Source: JBAYGJ01 sp041649335 (GTDB taxonomy: Bacteria; Patescibacteriota; Patescibacteriia; UBA10025; JAHIVO01). Taken from it: a stretch of 52,581 nucleotides of DNA. The translations under genes were made by a program, and so were the position numbers. The DNA is taken from NCBI GenBank assembly GCA_041649335.1, contig JBAZNF010000006.1:1-52581 (forward strand). The letters run 5' to 3'. Below, one piece after another: positions 1 through 8,300 of this stretch. The first letter of the stretch is position 1. Every line of letters starts with the position of its first letter. Under the pieces are notes generated by a model. That model worked only from the letters and a program-made list of their open reading frames with translations, was not told where the DNA came from and made no database searches.

Positions 1-208
1 CTCGCTTGGCCCGCCATCTGTTCAGCCGGCCGTAAATGCGGTCCATGGCTTTTTGCCGAACCGAGCAGGACACGACAAAAATTATCCCGGCTTCGGATTC
101 GACGGGGGTCTGTCGGTAGCCGTGGGATTCCATCAGGGAAATAAGCCGGTCTGCATCTGCATAATTCATCTGGCAGCCGATGACAATGATGTGGAAGTTT
201 TTCCTCAT
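1..208 (-). CDS. MiaB-like radical-SAM methylthiotransferase, N-terminal fragment
   Basis: The minus strand encodes 69 codons from ATG at 206-208 to the window edge. The peptide starts MRKNFHIIVIGCQMNYADAD, with the GCQMN and later SCSVRQKA patterns of the N-terminal UPF0004 domain of MiaB/RimO-type enzymes, which attach a methylthio group to tRNA i6A37 or a ribosomal protein. Cys12 and the Cys of SCSVR fit the first two cluster-binding cysteines of that domain. The radical-SAM CxxxCxxC motif and TRAM domain would lie outside the window. MiaB is more likely than RimO from the QMN and SVRQKA pattern, but the fragment is too short to decide. Confidence 0.8.
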   Translation of the reverse strand, partial: MRKNFHIIVIGCQMNYADADRLISLMESHGYRQTPVESEAGIIFVVSCSVRQKAMDRIYGRLNRWRAKR

Positions 209-312
209 AGTGGGTATAGTGTACGGACAATTTACTTTATTTTCAAGGGCTGCCGTGCTAAAATGAATCTAGATAATCATTCAGTCCAAATGATATGGCC
301 AATGGTTTTCCG

Positions 313-459
313 ATGCAGGAAGAGCAGAAACGTACATCACCTCAGACCGATACCGCCACGGACACGAAAATATCCGCCGGTACCAAGGTGGCCTTAACGG
401 TTATCGTGGTAGGTACAATCGTGGCGGGAGTTTATCTCGCGCTGGTACTTGCCCGCTAA
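313..459 (+). CDS. Small single-helix membrane protein (48 aa), hypothetical
   Basis: An ATG at 313 opens a 48-residue frame: a polar, Thr-rich N-terminus of about 25 residues, then one hydrophobic helix (VALTVIVVGTIVAGVYLALV) ending in AR. An in-frame ATG lies six codons upstream at 295. There is no clear SD site. The layout of short polar tail plus one helix resembles many small membrane peptides but matches no family I recognise; it is not convincing as SecE. It lies divergently beside the MiaB-like gene. Confidence is limited by its length. Confidence 0.4.
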   Translation: MQEEQKRTSPQTDTATDTKISAGTKVALTVIVVGTIVAGVYLALVLAR

Positions 460-517
460 TCGGGTTATCAGGCCTGCAGACAGCAAGATCATCAGGGACT
501 TATCCACAATGGGAGCC

Positions 518-545
518 TTGACGTTTTTTTCGGCTATGATATACT
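518..545 (+). promoter_or_regulatory. Possible promoter upstream of the structured RNA
   Basis: TTGACG (518-523) and TATACT (540-545) are separated by 16 bases. This could drive the RNA that begins near 586, leaving about 35 nt to be trimmed. It is one of two weak options; a TATACA at about 574-579 would start the RNA directly at its closing stem but has no -35 box. Confidence 0.35.
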
Positions 546-585
546 TTTTTTCCAATCTGATCTTTGAGTTTTTTATACAAATATA

Positions 586-791
586 GTGGGGGTAGGCTGT
601 CTGCATATGAGCCGCATATACTACGGCAACTGCTCTGTTGGCCTTAGGCTGACTACATCCAGCTGCTGTTATTCCGGCACTATTCCGTTGCGTAGAGCAC
701 GCCTGTGCCGATGAAGCCGCCAGTTGATATTCACTGGCAATCCTGACCTTGGTTGGGTCTACTTAGTCCGGTTCCGCGAGCCTACCCCCAC
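586..791 (+). ncRNA. Candidate structured RNA closed by a perfect 12-bp stem, family unknown
   Basis: GTGGGGGTAGGC at 586-597 is perfectly complementary to 780-791, enclosing about 180 nt. Inside are several local hairpins: GCCG/CGGC at 611-627, CGGCAC/GTGCCG at 675-680 with 705-710, and GACC/GGTC at 745-759; CAACTG (627-632) can also pair with CAGTTG (721-726). A short hairpin followed by T7 lies at 800-828. No reading frame fits the region. The size and long closing stem recall 6S RNA, but I see no diagnostic 6S, tmRNA, SRP or RNase P motif. Transcription direction is inferred from the T-run and the possible upstream promoter. Confidence 0.5.
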
Positions 792-799
792 ACATTTGG

Positions 800-829
800 A
801 CCGTCGCCCATAAAGCTTCGGTTTTTTTT
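800..829 (+). terminator. Weak intrinsic terminator after the structured RNA
   Basis: A 4-bp stem, ACCG (800-803) with CGGT (819-822), is followed by a run of T. The stem is short, so the call depends on the RNA gene just upstream. Confidence 0.35.
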
Positions 830-901
830 ATTGATATAAACAGCATTATGCAGTAGGTTGAGGCCGCACGGGGTAGCGCGTCGGCTATTTTTTTATCCCT
901 C

Positions 902-930
902 TTGACAAGGGTGCGGATATTATTTACACT
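902..930 (+). promoter_or_regulatory. Consensus-like promoter facing the thrS 3' side
   Basis: TTGACA (902-907), a 17-base spacer and TACACT (925-930) make a near-consensus housekeeping promoter. No plus-strand coding frame follows. It would transcribe the region to the hairpin at 1156-1186. Confidence 0.6.
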
Positions 931-936
931 GCCATA

Positions 937-1190
937 TTAGCGGTTGATGGCAACTTGTACATACATACTCCAAGTTCAGACGGTGGCCGTAATGGAGGCG
1001 GCGTTTGGCGCAATACCAGTATAAGGCGGCGTTCCGATGGAGCGCGACTGACCTTTTCTTGAGGGTCAGACGAACTATCCCTGTGAGGTGGGATTTTTCC
1101 GACCGTTTGAATGTGAGGTGTATTGCTCCGCTATGAGGGCGGGGTGATACTAAAAACCGGTGCAACCTGTGAGGGGTCGCACCGGTCATT
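937..1190 (+). ncRNA. Candidate non-coding RNA with repeated TGTGAGG loops
   Basis: Downstream of the promoter at 902-930 there is no credible plus-strand protein. The region folds into successive hairpins: AACTTG/CAAGTT near 950-980, CTGACC/GGTCAG near 1046-1070, ATCCC/GGGAT at 1077-1094, and ACCGGTGC/GCACCGGT at 1156-1186. The last two present the same loop sequence TGTGAGG, and a third GTGAGGTG copy lies at 1113-1120 between AAT and ATT. The 3' hairpin followed by a T-rich stretch could end the RNA. A minus-strand frame with a CTSC motif crosses the region (920-1189) but begins inside the terminator hairpin. Function unknown. Confidence 0.35.
1151..1186 (-). terminator. Intrinsic terminator of thrS (possibly bidirectional)
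   Basis: An 8-bp stem ACCGGTGC/GCACCGGT (1156-1163 with 1179-1186) is followed on the minus strand by TTTTT (1151-1155), just beyond the thrS stop. The plus side also has a T-rich tail. Confidence 0.75.
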
Positions 1191-1196
1191 TTTATG

Positions 1197-2945
1197 TTAT
1201 TTCTTTTCGGCGATTTTTTTCTGTACCTGTTTGACGAATGCTGTCGCCGACATCTTTTTAATCTGCTTATCGCCGCGGAGGCGGACGGCCAGCTGCTTGC
1301 CTTTCATTTCCTTATCGCCAATGACCAGCATGTATGGCACTTTCATCTTTTCGGCTTGGCGGATCTTGTACCCGACGGTATCATTGCCGTCGTCCAGGTG
1401 CGAACGGATACCGGCGGCGAGCAATTGCTCGTGCAGTTTTTTGCCGAATTTCTTGTGTGCTTTGCCGACGGTCAGGATTTGCGACTGGACCGGGGACAGC
1501 CAGAGCGGGAATGCGCCGGCGTAATGTTCGATCAGAAAGGCGATGATCCGTTCCAGGCAGCCGATAGATGACCGGTGTATAACGACAAGTTCACGTTCTT
1601 TGCCTTGGTTGTCCGTGTAAACGAGGTTGAACCGTTTTGGCATGACGAAATCGTATTGGACGGTAAAGGCGGTTTCTTCCTGGCCGTTGACGCGTTTCAT
1701 TTGTACGTCTATTTTCGGGCCGTAAAATGCCGCTTCTCCGCCAGCTTCGTAAAACGGAGCTTTCATTTTTTTCAGGACGGTCCGTAGGACGCTTTCTGCA
1801 TAATTCCAGGCATTGTCGTCTTTGTAGTATTTTTTCTCATTCTGACGATCGCCGAGGGACAGTCGGTAGATATAGTCCTTGCCTTTTTTTAATCCAAGTT
1901 TACCGTTGCAGTAGTCAATCAATTTCAGTACTTCGATAATTTCTTTTTCCGCCTGATCGGATGACAGGAAGATATGGGCATCGGCCAAGGTAAATTCGCG
2001 GACGCGCATCAGCCCGGACAGCTCACCACTTTTTTCATAGCGGAATTGATAGGCAAGTTCGGCGAACCTGATAGGCAGTTCGCGGTAACTGCGCGGTTTG
2101 TCCTTGTACAGCATAAAGTGATGCGGGCAAGTCATGGGGCGGAGGATGAGCTCGTCGTCGTCCACTTTCATGACCGGATACATAGTGTCTTTGTAATATG
2201 GATAGTGACCGGACGTTTTGTACAGTTCTGTTTTTGCCAGCGGGGGGGTGAAAACATGCTGGTACCCCCGTTTCAGCTCTTCGTCAACCACGAAACGTTC
2301 CAGTTCGCGGCGAATGATACTACCCTTGGGCGTTAGCAATGGCAGGCCTTTGCCCACGTATTCGGAAAAGGTGAACAGGTCGAGCTCCTGTCCAAGCTTG
2401 CGGTGGTCGCGCTTTTTCGCCTCTTCCTGCTGTTTCAGGTATTCATCCAGCTCTTGTCTATTGGTAAAGGCGACCCCGTAAATGCGCTGAAGCATCTTGT
2501 TTTTTTCGTCGCCGCGCCAATAGGCGCCGGCAATTGAAGTCAGCTTGAAACTGTCAGCGCTGATTTCCTTGCTTGAAGCCACATGGGGGCCGGCACAAAG
2601 GTCGGTAAATTTTCCGCTTTGGTAATAGGAGATCGGTTCGTTGTTTTTTTCCAGTTCAGCGATGAGTTCCAGCTTGTACGGCTGGCCGGCGGAAAGCTGT
2701 TTCGCTTCAGCCATGCTTTTCTCCATCCGGACAAAGGGGATGTTCTGGCTGATCATTTTTTTCATTCTTTTCTCGATTTGAGGCAAGTCCTGGGGGGTCA
2801 GGGCGCGCGGCAGGTCAAAATCGTAGTAAAAACCGTTGTCGATCACCGGACCGATAGCCAGAGTGGCGTCGGGGAACAGGTCGAGGACGGCCGAAGCCAT
2901 GAGGTGGGAGAGGGAATGACGGATTTTTGCTAATTGATTGTCCAT
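1197..2945 (-). CDS. thrS: Threonyl-tRNA synthetase lacking the TGS domain
   Basis: ThrRS charges tRNA-Thr with threonine in the cytoplasm. The 582-residue protein begins directly in the editing domain: HSLSH at residues 10-14 and DLCAGPH at 116-121 supply the editing-site His and Cys. The class II catalytic core follows, with RPMTCPHH (the zinc Cys is about residue 273), motif 2 in FRYEKSGELSGL and motif 3 near the C-terminal third, then the anticodon-binding domain. E. coli ThrRS has about 640 residues; the missing N-terminal part equals the TGS domain. Start ATG 2943-2945 lies about 17 nt downstream of an attenuator in a T-box leader, so expression should respond to uncharged tRNA-Thr. Confidence 0.97.
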   Translation of the reverse strand: MDNQLAKIRHSLSHLMASAVLDLFPDATLAIGPVIDNGFYYDFDLPRALTPQDLPQIEKRMKKMISQNIPFVRMEKSMAEAKQLSAGQPYKLELIAELEKNNEPISYYQSGKFTDLCAGPHVASSKEISADSFKLTSIAGAYWRGDEKNKMLQRIYGVAFTNRQELDEYLKQQEEAKKRDHRKLGQELDLFTFSEYVGKGLPLLTPKGSIIRRELERFVVDEELKRGYQHVFTPPLAKTELYKTSGHYPYYKDTMYPVMKVDDDELILRPMTCPHHFMLYKDKPRSYRELPIRFAELAYQFRYEKSGELSGLMRVREFTLADAHIFLSSDQAEKEIIEVLKLIDYCNGKLGLKKGKDYIYRLSLGDRQNEKKYYKDDNAWNYAESVLRTVLKKMKAPFYEAGGEAAFYGPKIDVQMKRVNGQEETAFTVQYDFVMPKRFNLVYTDNQGKERELVVIHRSSIGCLERIIAFLIEHYAGAFPLWLSPVQSQILTVGKAHKKFGKKLHEQLLAAGIRSHLDDGNDTVGYKIRQAEKMKVPYMLVIGDKEMKGKQLAVRLRGDKQIKKMSATAFVKQVQKKIAEKK

Positions 2946-2961
2946 ATGTATATCGTTAGTT

Positions 2962-3160
2962 ATAAATAAAAATTCCCAAAAAGTATGATACTTTTGGGAC
3001 CCTTTTCACAGGGTGGTTCCACCCGTTTTGGCATATGGCTTGTAGCGCGTAGCTAGTGGCTCATACACCCTCTTACTATATTGGCTGATCGTTTAGCCTG
3101 CCTCAGGGCAGATGCCGTTGTCGGCAAGGCGATTGGTAATCACCTCAATCACAAAAAGCA
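2962..3160 (-). promoter_or_regulatory. T-box riboswitch leader of thrS
   Basis: On the minus strand, 3024 to 2996 reads GGG, the bulge TGGAACC (3015-3021), ACCCT (3010-3014), a 6-nt loop, AGGGT (2999-3003), CCC (2996-2998). This is the T-box antiterminator layout: helix A1, the UGGNACC bulge, helix A2. The competing terminator pairs 2974-2986 with 2988-2999 and is followed by ATTTTTATTT. The two folds share 2996-2999. The variable base A pairs with the discriminator U of both tRNA-Thr genes in this window. Upstream hairpins fill the Stem I region; one at 3128-3144 shows ACC (a Thr codon) in its loop, but I could not resolve a standard Stem I. Confidence 0.8.
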
Positions 3161-3165
3161 TAGTA

Positions 3166-3195
3166 ATCATACTGCACCTTACTTACTATTGTCAA
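3166..3195 (-). promoter_or_regulatory. thrS promoter
   Basis: On the minus strand TTGACA (3190-3195), an 18-base spacer and TATGAT (3166-3171). Transcription would start near 3159, at the head of the T-box leader. Confidence 0.75.
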
Positions 3196-3199
3196 TTAT

Positions 3200-4369
3200 T
3201 TACTTGTCCAGTCTTATTTCTATATGGTCCTTCAGCTGCGGCGCTTTGGTCACCCAAAACGGGGAGAATTTTATCTGCACGTCCTTGATTTCGTCGAAAT
3301 GAGAAAAGTACGCCTTGATCTCCTGGGCATCCTTGCCCGTCACTTCGTCGCGGTTGAACATAACATTCGACAGCCGGGGGATGGTGCTGGCCGTGTATTT
3401 CACGTTTAGCCGGGCAGTGGAATTTTCCAGGTCGTATGATTCGACGGAATATTCCAACTGTGGATCGACCGCCGGATCAATTTGGACGTCAACAGGCAGG
3501 CCGGATGCCAAGTCGGCATAGGCCAATGATTCCAGAGTGGCGGGGTCGATAAGTACGATGATGTAGCGCATGTCAACATCAACGGTGAGTGTGGCCGCTT
3601 CTTCGCCTTCTTGCGCTGAGGCGGATTCGCTGAGGATGACCGGATACAGCATGGACGTCGTGGCCCGCAATGACGACAACGGTTGTTGGTTGTTGAATTC
3701 GGTGACTGCCTGTTCGGCGAGTGTTTTGGTGACTGACTGCAACGAAGCGGTGTAAAATTCCCGGGTAATGATTTTACCGGACCGCAAGCCGCCGGTCATG
3801 GCGTTCGTGCTTTCCGCGTAAATTTTGTCCTGTAAACCCTGCCATAACCCGGGGATGGTGAATCTCGTCGGATCGATGTTGCCGGATTTTCCAGGTTGGT
3901 CAGCGTATACTTCCACATTTTCAACTTTTCCGCCGGCCGGGACATCGATGCGGTCCTTGATCCGGAACAGCGTGCTGTCCGGGGTCAACAGGCGGGTAGT
4001 GGCGGCCAGAGGCTGGTCTGCAGAATAATTGTTATAGACGGTGACCAGGCCGGTAGCCTGGGCAGGCACTTCCTCGCCGGTTGAAGGATTGTCAAATGTA
4101 TCCGTACCGCTGACTTCCATGCTACTGAGCGTACCGCTGACCGCTATTATCGACGATGAATTCTGTTCCTGCGCGTCTGCCCGTACGGCAACCGAAAAGG
4201 TCGTGGAGGTGTTCTGGGGGTTCAGCGTCACCGTGATGATCGTCTTGGAAAGGGAATAGTACACGATCAGTCCGGCCATACTGACGGCAAAGGCCGAAAA
4301 GCCGATGAGTATCTTTTTATAAAATCCGGTTGTCTGGATTTTTGAGATTTTGAGGTTTTTAGCCGGCAT
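3200..4369 (-). CDS. Baseplate J-like membrane-anchored protein
   Basis: The 389-residue protein has a basic N-terminus, one membrane helix at about residues 18-40 (KILIGFSAFAVSMAGLIVYY) and a long beta-rich external part. The stretch with VPAGGKVENVEVYADQPGKS resembles the core of phage baseplate J/gp47 proteins, the label usually given to this common CPR family; its cellular role is unknown. It overlaps dnaE by 11 bases and so is probably co-transcribed with it. The start is the ATG at 4367-4369, inside the last codons of dnaE. It is probably a surface or envelope protein rather than part of a phage, since no other phage gene is nearby. Confidence 0.7.
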   Translation of the reverse strand: MPAKNLKISKIQTTGFYKKILIGFSAFAVSMAGLIVYYSLSKTIITVTLNPQNTSTTFSVAVRADAQEQNSSSIIAVSGTLSSMEVSGTDTFDNPSTGEEVPAQATGLVTVYNNYSADQPLAATTRLLTPDSTLFRIKDRIDVPAGGKVENVEVYADQPGKSGNIDPTRFTIPGLWQGLQDKIYAESTNAMTGGLRSGKIITREFYTASLQSVTKTLAEQAVTEFNNQQPLSSLRATTSMLYPVILSESASAQEGEEAATLTVDVDMRYIIVLIDPATLESLAYADLASGLPVDVQIDPAVDPQLEYSVESYDLENSTARLNVKYTASTIPRLSNVMFNRDEVTGKDAQEIKAYFSHFDEIKDVQIKFSPFWVTKAPQLKDHIEIRLDK

Positions 4370-7300
4370 GGTTTTTTTGTATGGCTACGGTACCTGGTCC
4401 GATAAGCGATTCGATGGCGCCAAATGAATCTTGGTTAATATGGAATGTTGTGGAGATTATCTTTGTCGTGTCAGGAGCGTTGATCTTGAGGATGACGCGG
4501 TAGGGGCCGGTAGAATCGGAAAGGATTGATTTAAGCCTGGTAAAGGTACTCTGGCCGACCTTTTGCGGAATGGAGAGGTAGACGTCATCTCCGGAAGAAA
4601 CAGGTTGGGCGGCCGGAGCGTTCAGGTCCAGCTCTTTGGCGTCGTTGCAGAGCAGCTTGGTGACGCCGTCTTTATCTGATAATTTGCCTTTGACCAGCAC
4701 AATTCTTCCTTCCTGCCAGAGCGTCGGCTGGCTGGCCAGGAGGGTAGGGAAGACCAGCGCTTCAATGCGTCCGGAGACGTCTTCTATTTTAGCAAAAACC
4801 ATGGCCTGGTTCGAGCGGGTAATGACTTTTTGGATCTGGGTAATGATGCCGCCGATCTTGATGTCAGACTGCGGCGCTCCCGGGGCGAGGACGTCGGCGA
4901 TCGGCGTGGCGATCCGGGCCAGCTGTTCACGGTATTCCTGGAGCGGGTGTTCTGAGATGTACAGGCCGAGCAATTCCTTTTCCCAGGCCAGTTTCTGCGA
5001 CTTACTGGCCGGAGGGCTGGGGCGCAGGGTAAGTTTCGGCGCATGCTGCACCGGTGTGGCTCCAAAAATATTCGTTTGGCCGTTCAGCGCCTCCTTTTCG
5101 GAAGATTTTGCGTATAACAAAAGCGAGTCCATGTTGTCCAACAGCTCTTGGCGTTCGGCGAACTGGTCCAGAGCACCGGACTTGGTCAGGCTTTCCAGTG
5201 ATTTTTTGTTGAGGTCCTTAGTCTGGACACGACGCAGGAAATCTTCCAGTCCCTGGTAGGGACCGTGGTCCTTACGTTCCTTAATGATGGTCCGGACGAT
5301 ATTTTCCCCGACATTCTTGATTGCTTTCAGCCCGAAACGAATTTTTTTCTCCGGTTCTTTTGTTTCCGGGTTGAATACGGCGGTGAACGTAGAGTAGCTT
5401 TCGTTGATATCCGGCGGAAGGACCCGGATGCCCATACGTTCGCATTCTTCGACCTCGATGGCGATCCGGTCAATGTCGCCGTAGTCTGACGTCAGCAATG
5501 ACGCCATGAATTCGTCGGGGTAGTTGGCCTTGAAATACGCGGTCTGGTAGGCGATCAGCGCGTAACAGGCGGCATGCGCCCGGACGAAGCCGTATCGGGC
5601 GAACGGTTCTACGATTTTCCATATTTTTTCCGCCACGGATTTGGTGATCTTGTTCTTGACCATGCCGTCCACCAGTTTTTCGTGCTGCTCGTCCAGCAGT
5701 TTCTTGATTTTTTTACCAACCGCTTTGCGCAAGATGTCCGCTTCAGGCATGGTGAAACCGGCCAGGTCCCGGGCGATTTGCATCAGCTGTTCCTGGTACA
5801 CAGCCACTCCGTGGGTTTTTTCCAGGATGGGTTTCAGCTTGGGATGCAGGTAAGAGGCTTTGCGACGCCCGTGCTTGCCGGCGATAAAATCGGGGATGAA
5901 TTCAATCGGACCGGGACGATACAGGGCAACCATGGCGATAATGTCTTCCAGTTCCGTCGGTTTAAGCTGCTTCAGGTAGCGTTTCATGCCGGTCGATTCC
6001 AGCTGGAACACACCTGTCGTCAGGCCGTCCTGGAGGAGCTTGAACGTTTTTTTGTCGTCCAGGACCAGGTGGTCGGTGCCGGTTTCCAGCCCCCGCGCCT
6101 TGCGGATGATGTCGATGGTGTTCTCGAGGATGGTCAGGTTTTTCAGCCCGAGGAAATCCATTTTCAGTAACCCGAGGTCTTCGATCGGATGGAGCGAATA
6201 TTGGGAAACCACGATGTTCTCTCCCTGCGTGGCGTATTGGGCCGGGACGTAATGGTCCAGAGGTTCTTTGGTAATGACCACCCCGCAGGCGTGGGTGGAA
6301 GCATGCCGGGCCACGCCCTCCAGCTTGCGGGCCGCGTCGATGAGGGATTTGGCGTCCGGCGAATGCAGGTATTCATCCTTGAGTTCCGGATTCAGTTCCA
6401 GGGCCTGGTTGATGGTCAGGGACATCGGGATCATTTTGGCCAGTTTGTCGCAATAGGTATAGGCGATCCCCAATACCCGCCCGGCATCGCGGATGGCCGC
6501 CCGGGCGGCCATGGTACCAAAAGTGATGATTTGGGCCACGTGGTCCTTGCCGTATTTTTGTTCAACGTATTCAATGACTTCATTCCGCCGGGTATCAGCG
6601 AAATCAAGGTCGATATCAGGCATGGAGACGCGCTCCGGGTTCAGAAACCGTTCGAAAATGAGTTCATATTTCAGGGGGTCGACATTGGTAATGTTGGTCA
6701 GGTAGGAGACGATGCTGCCAGCAGCCGAACCGCGTCCGGGGCCGACGACGATAGAATTGCTTTTTGCCCAGTTGACGAAATCCTGGACAATGAGGAAATA
6801 TGGGGCAAAACCTGTCTTGGCGATGACGGACAGTTCGTATTCAAGGCGTTCGGAGATCGCCTTGTCACTGGCATATGATGGGTACCGCTTCGGTATCCCG
6901 GCCAGGCATAATTCCCGCAGGTATTGGTCCGCGGTTTTGCCGTCAGGCACGTCAAAAAACGGCAGAGTGATTTTGCCTAATTCAATGGTGCAGTTGCATC
7001 GGTCAGCGACCTTCATCGTGTTGGCGATCACCTCCGGATGGTCTTTGAATGCCTCGGCCATGCGTTCAGGGCTCTTGAGTGAGAAATCCTCGCCTAGGTA
7101 TGACATCCGGTCCCGGTCGTCTTTTTTGCGTTTTGTCTGGAGGCAGATTAGGATATCATGGATCTGGTCGTCTGACGAGTTCAGGTAATGGACGTCATTG
7201 GTGGCCACTACCGGCAGGTGCAAGGTGCGGCCCAGCTCGAATATTTTTTCATTGACCATGACCTGGTGATCAAGGGTGGGGTGGTCCTGGACTTCCAGGT

Positions 7301-7814
7301 AAAAATTATCCGGACCAAAAATATCCGCCAGCTCCTGGGCGGTCTGTATGGCGTGTTTCATGTCGTGGTTGACCAGCGACCTGGCGACGGCACCCTGCAG
7401 GCAGGCGCTCAGCCCAATCAGGCCGTCAGCATGCTGTCGCAATAGGTCCAGGTCAATGCGTGGTTTGTAATAGAATCCCTGGAGATGCGCCTCACTGGTC
7501 AGTTTGATAAGGTTTTTGTATCCCGTGGCGTTGCGGGCCAGCAGGACAAGGTGGAACGGCCGTTCATCGATCTTGGCCCGTTTGTTTAGCATGCCGTTGC
7601 GGGCGACATAGGCTTCGACGCCGATGATCGGTTTGATACCCGCTTTAGTCGCTTTCTGGTAGAATTCAACGGCACCGTACATGACGCCATGGTCGGTCAG
7701 GGCGACGGCCGGCATGCCTAATTCCTTGGCGCGGTCGACCAGGTCATCGATCTTTGCCAGGCCATCCAAAAGACTATAATGACTGTGGACATGTAGGTGA
7801 ACAAAGTCCGTCAT
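4359..7814 (-). CDS. dnaE: DNA polymerase III subunit alpha
   Basis: This 1151-residue replicative polymerase subunit is full length. The N-terminal PHP domain begins HLHVHSHYSLLDG. The polymerase core contains GPGRGSAAGS near residue 360 and the catalytic acids in PDIDLDF (Asp400, Asp402, Asp404). A helix-hairpin-helix region and an OB fold (near SDIKIGGIITQIQ) follow. It acts in the replisome with the beta clamp. The gene follows a 108-residue membrane gene by 33 bases, and the downstream baseplate-J-like gene overlaps its end. The shared promoter is probably at 8212-8240. The C-terminal tail is typical for DnaE rather than PolC. Confidence 0.97.
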   Translation of the reverse strand: MTDFVHLHVHSHYSLLDGLAKIDDLVDRAKELGMPAVALTDHGVMYGAVEFYQKATKAGIKPIIGVEAYVARNGMLNKRAKIDERPFHLVLLARNATGYKNLIKLTSEAHLQGFYYKPRIDLDLLRQHADGLIGLSACLQGAVARSLVNHDMKHAIQTAQELADIFGPDNFYLEVQDHPTLDHQVMVNEKIFELGRTLHLPVVATNDVHYLNSSDDQIHDILICLQTKRKKDDRDRMSYLGEDFSLKSPERMAEAFKDHPEVIANTMKVADRCNCTIELGKITLPFFDVPDGKTADQYLRELCLAGIPKRYPSYASDKAISERLEYELSVIAKTGFAPYFLIVQDFVNWAKSNSIVVGPGRGSAAGSIVSYLTNITNVDPLKYELIFERFLNPERVSMPDIDLDFADTRRNEVIEYVEQKYGKDHVAQIITFGTMAARAAIRDAGRVLGIAYTYCDKLAKMIPMSLTINQALELNPELKDEYLHSPDAKSLIDAARKLEGVARHASTHACGVVITKEPLDHYVPAQYATQGENIVVSQYSLHPIEDLGLLKMDFLGLKNLTILENTIDIIRKARGLETGTDHLVLDDKKTFKLLQDGLTTGVFQLESTGMKRYLKQLKPTELEDIIAMVALYRPGPIEFIPDFIAGKHGRRKASYLHPKLKPILEKTHGVAVYQEQLMQIARDLAGFTMPEADILRKAVGKKIKKLLDEQHEKLVDGMVKNKITKSVAEKIWKIVEPFARYGFVRAHAACYALIAYQTAYFKANYPDEFMASLLTSDYGDIDRIAIEVEECERMGIRVLPPDINESYSTFTAVFNPETKEPEKKIRFGLKAIKNVGENIVRTIIKERKDHGPYQGLEDFLRRVQTKDLNKKSLESLTKSGALDQFAERQELLDNMDSLLLYAKSSEKEALNGQTNIFGATPVQHAPKLTLRPSPPASKSQKLAWEKELLGLYISEHPLQEYREQLARIATPIADVLAPGAPQSDIKIGGIITQIQKVITRSNQAMVFAKIEDVSGRIEALVFPTLLASQPTLWQEGRIVLVKGKLSDKDGVTKLLCNDAKELDLNAPAAQPVSSGDDVYLSIPQKVGQSTFTRLKSILSDSTGPYRVILKINAPDTTKIISTTFHINQDSFGAIESLIGPGTVAIQKNHAG

Positions 7815-7847
7815 AGGTACGGAATTCCCATAGTGAATCGCTTAGCC

Positions 7848-8174
7848 TTATTTGTTTCCGTTTGTTTTTTGCCGCTTGGCCTTTTCCGAGTTGCGCCGTT
7901 TGAAGTAGTCCACCAGGTCAGTCACGCCTTTCATTACCAGTGGGAGGTAGCCCGCGGTATTTTTTAGCTTTTCCTCTACCGAATCGAGCAGCTGGCTCAG
8001 CCTGAGGATGCTCCCTTTTACCTGACGGATGACGTCACTGACCTCGTCAGTGACCTGGCGCGCCCGTTTCAGCATCATGACGATGTAATACAGCGCCCAG
8101 CAGATGAAAAAGGTAAAAACGGCGATGCACACGGCCGCCACGAGGAGAAGGATTTCCCTACTTGAATCTAACAT
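7848..8174 (-). CDS. Small membrane protein, DUF948-like
   Basis: The 108-residue protein has one N-terminal membrane helix (residues about 7-33, LLLVAAVCIAVFTFFICWAL), an amphipathic, probably coiled-coil middle (RQVTDEVSDVIRQVKGSILR), and a very basic tail. This layout is like DUF948 proteins but the match is by shape only. It is the first gene of a minus-strand operon with dnaE. Function unknown. Confidence 0.55.
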   Translation of the reverse strand: MLDSSREILLLVAAVCIAVFTFFICWALYYIVMMLKRARQVTDEVSDVIRQVKGSILRLSQLLDSVEEKLKNTAGYLPLVMKGVTDLVDYFKRRNSEKAKRQKTNGNK

Positions 8175-8211
8175 AGGTTTAATAGTCAGAGGATTTATCT
8201 ATCTGGCAGTG

Positions 8212-8240
8212 AGTATACCATAAAGAAGGTCGTATTCCAA
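8212..8240 (-). promoter_or_regulatory. Promoter of the membrane gene-dnaE-baseplate J operon
   Basis: Minus strand TTGGAA (8235-8240), 17 bases, TATACT (8212-8217). Its start would lie about 30 nt before the ATG at 8174. Confidence 0.6.
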
Positions 8241-8244
8241 ATAA

Positions 8245-8278
8245 TTCCCAAAAGGCTCCTCGTGTGCTAAAATATAAT
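8245..8278 (+). promoter_or_regulatory. Promoter of the plus-strand 8301 cluster
   Basis: TTCCCA (8245-8250), 17 bases, TAAAAT (8268-8273); an overlapping TATAAT lies at 8273-8278. It is divergent from the dnaE-operon promoter. Confidence 0.45.
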
Positions 8279-8300
8279 CGTTAAATAAAGTCAAGCCGGT

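Noticed and set aside
85..118. tmRNA-like 5' end (TTCGGATTCGACGGGGG)
   Set aside because: The same bases encode the MiaB-like N-terminus on the minus strand, and no tRNA-like 3' end or tag frame follows.
920..1189. Minus-strand 89-codon frame ending LEYVCTSCHQPLIWQCK
   Set aside because: It starts inside the thrS terminator hairpin, has no SD or promoter on that strand and an odd composition; the CTSC motif alone is not enough.
3200..4369. Phage or contractile-tail region suggested by the baseplate J label
   Set aside because: No other phage or tail gene is present; the protein has a membrane anchor and sits in the dnaE operon.
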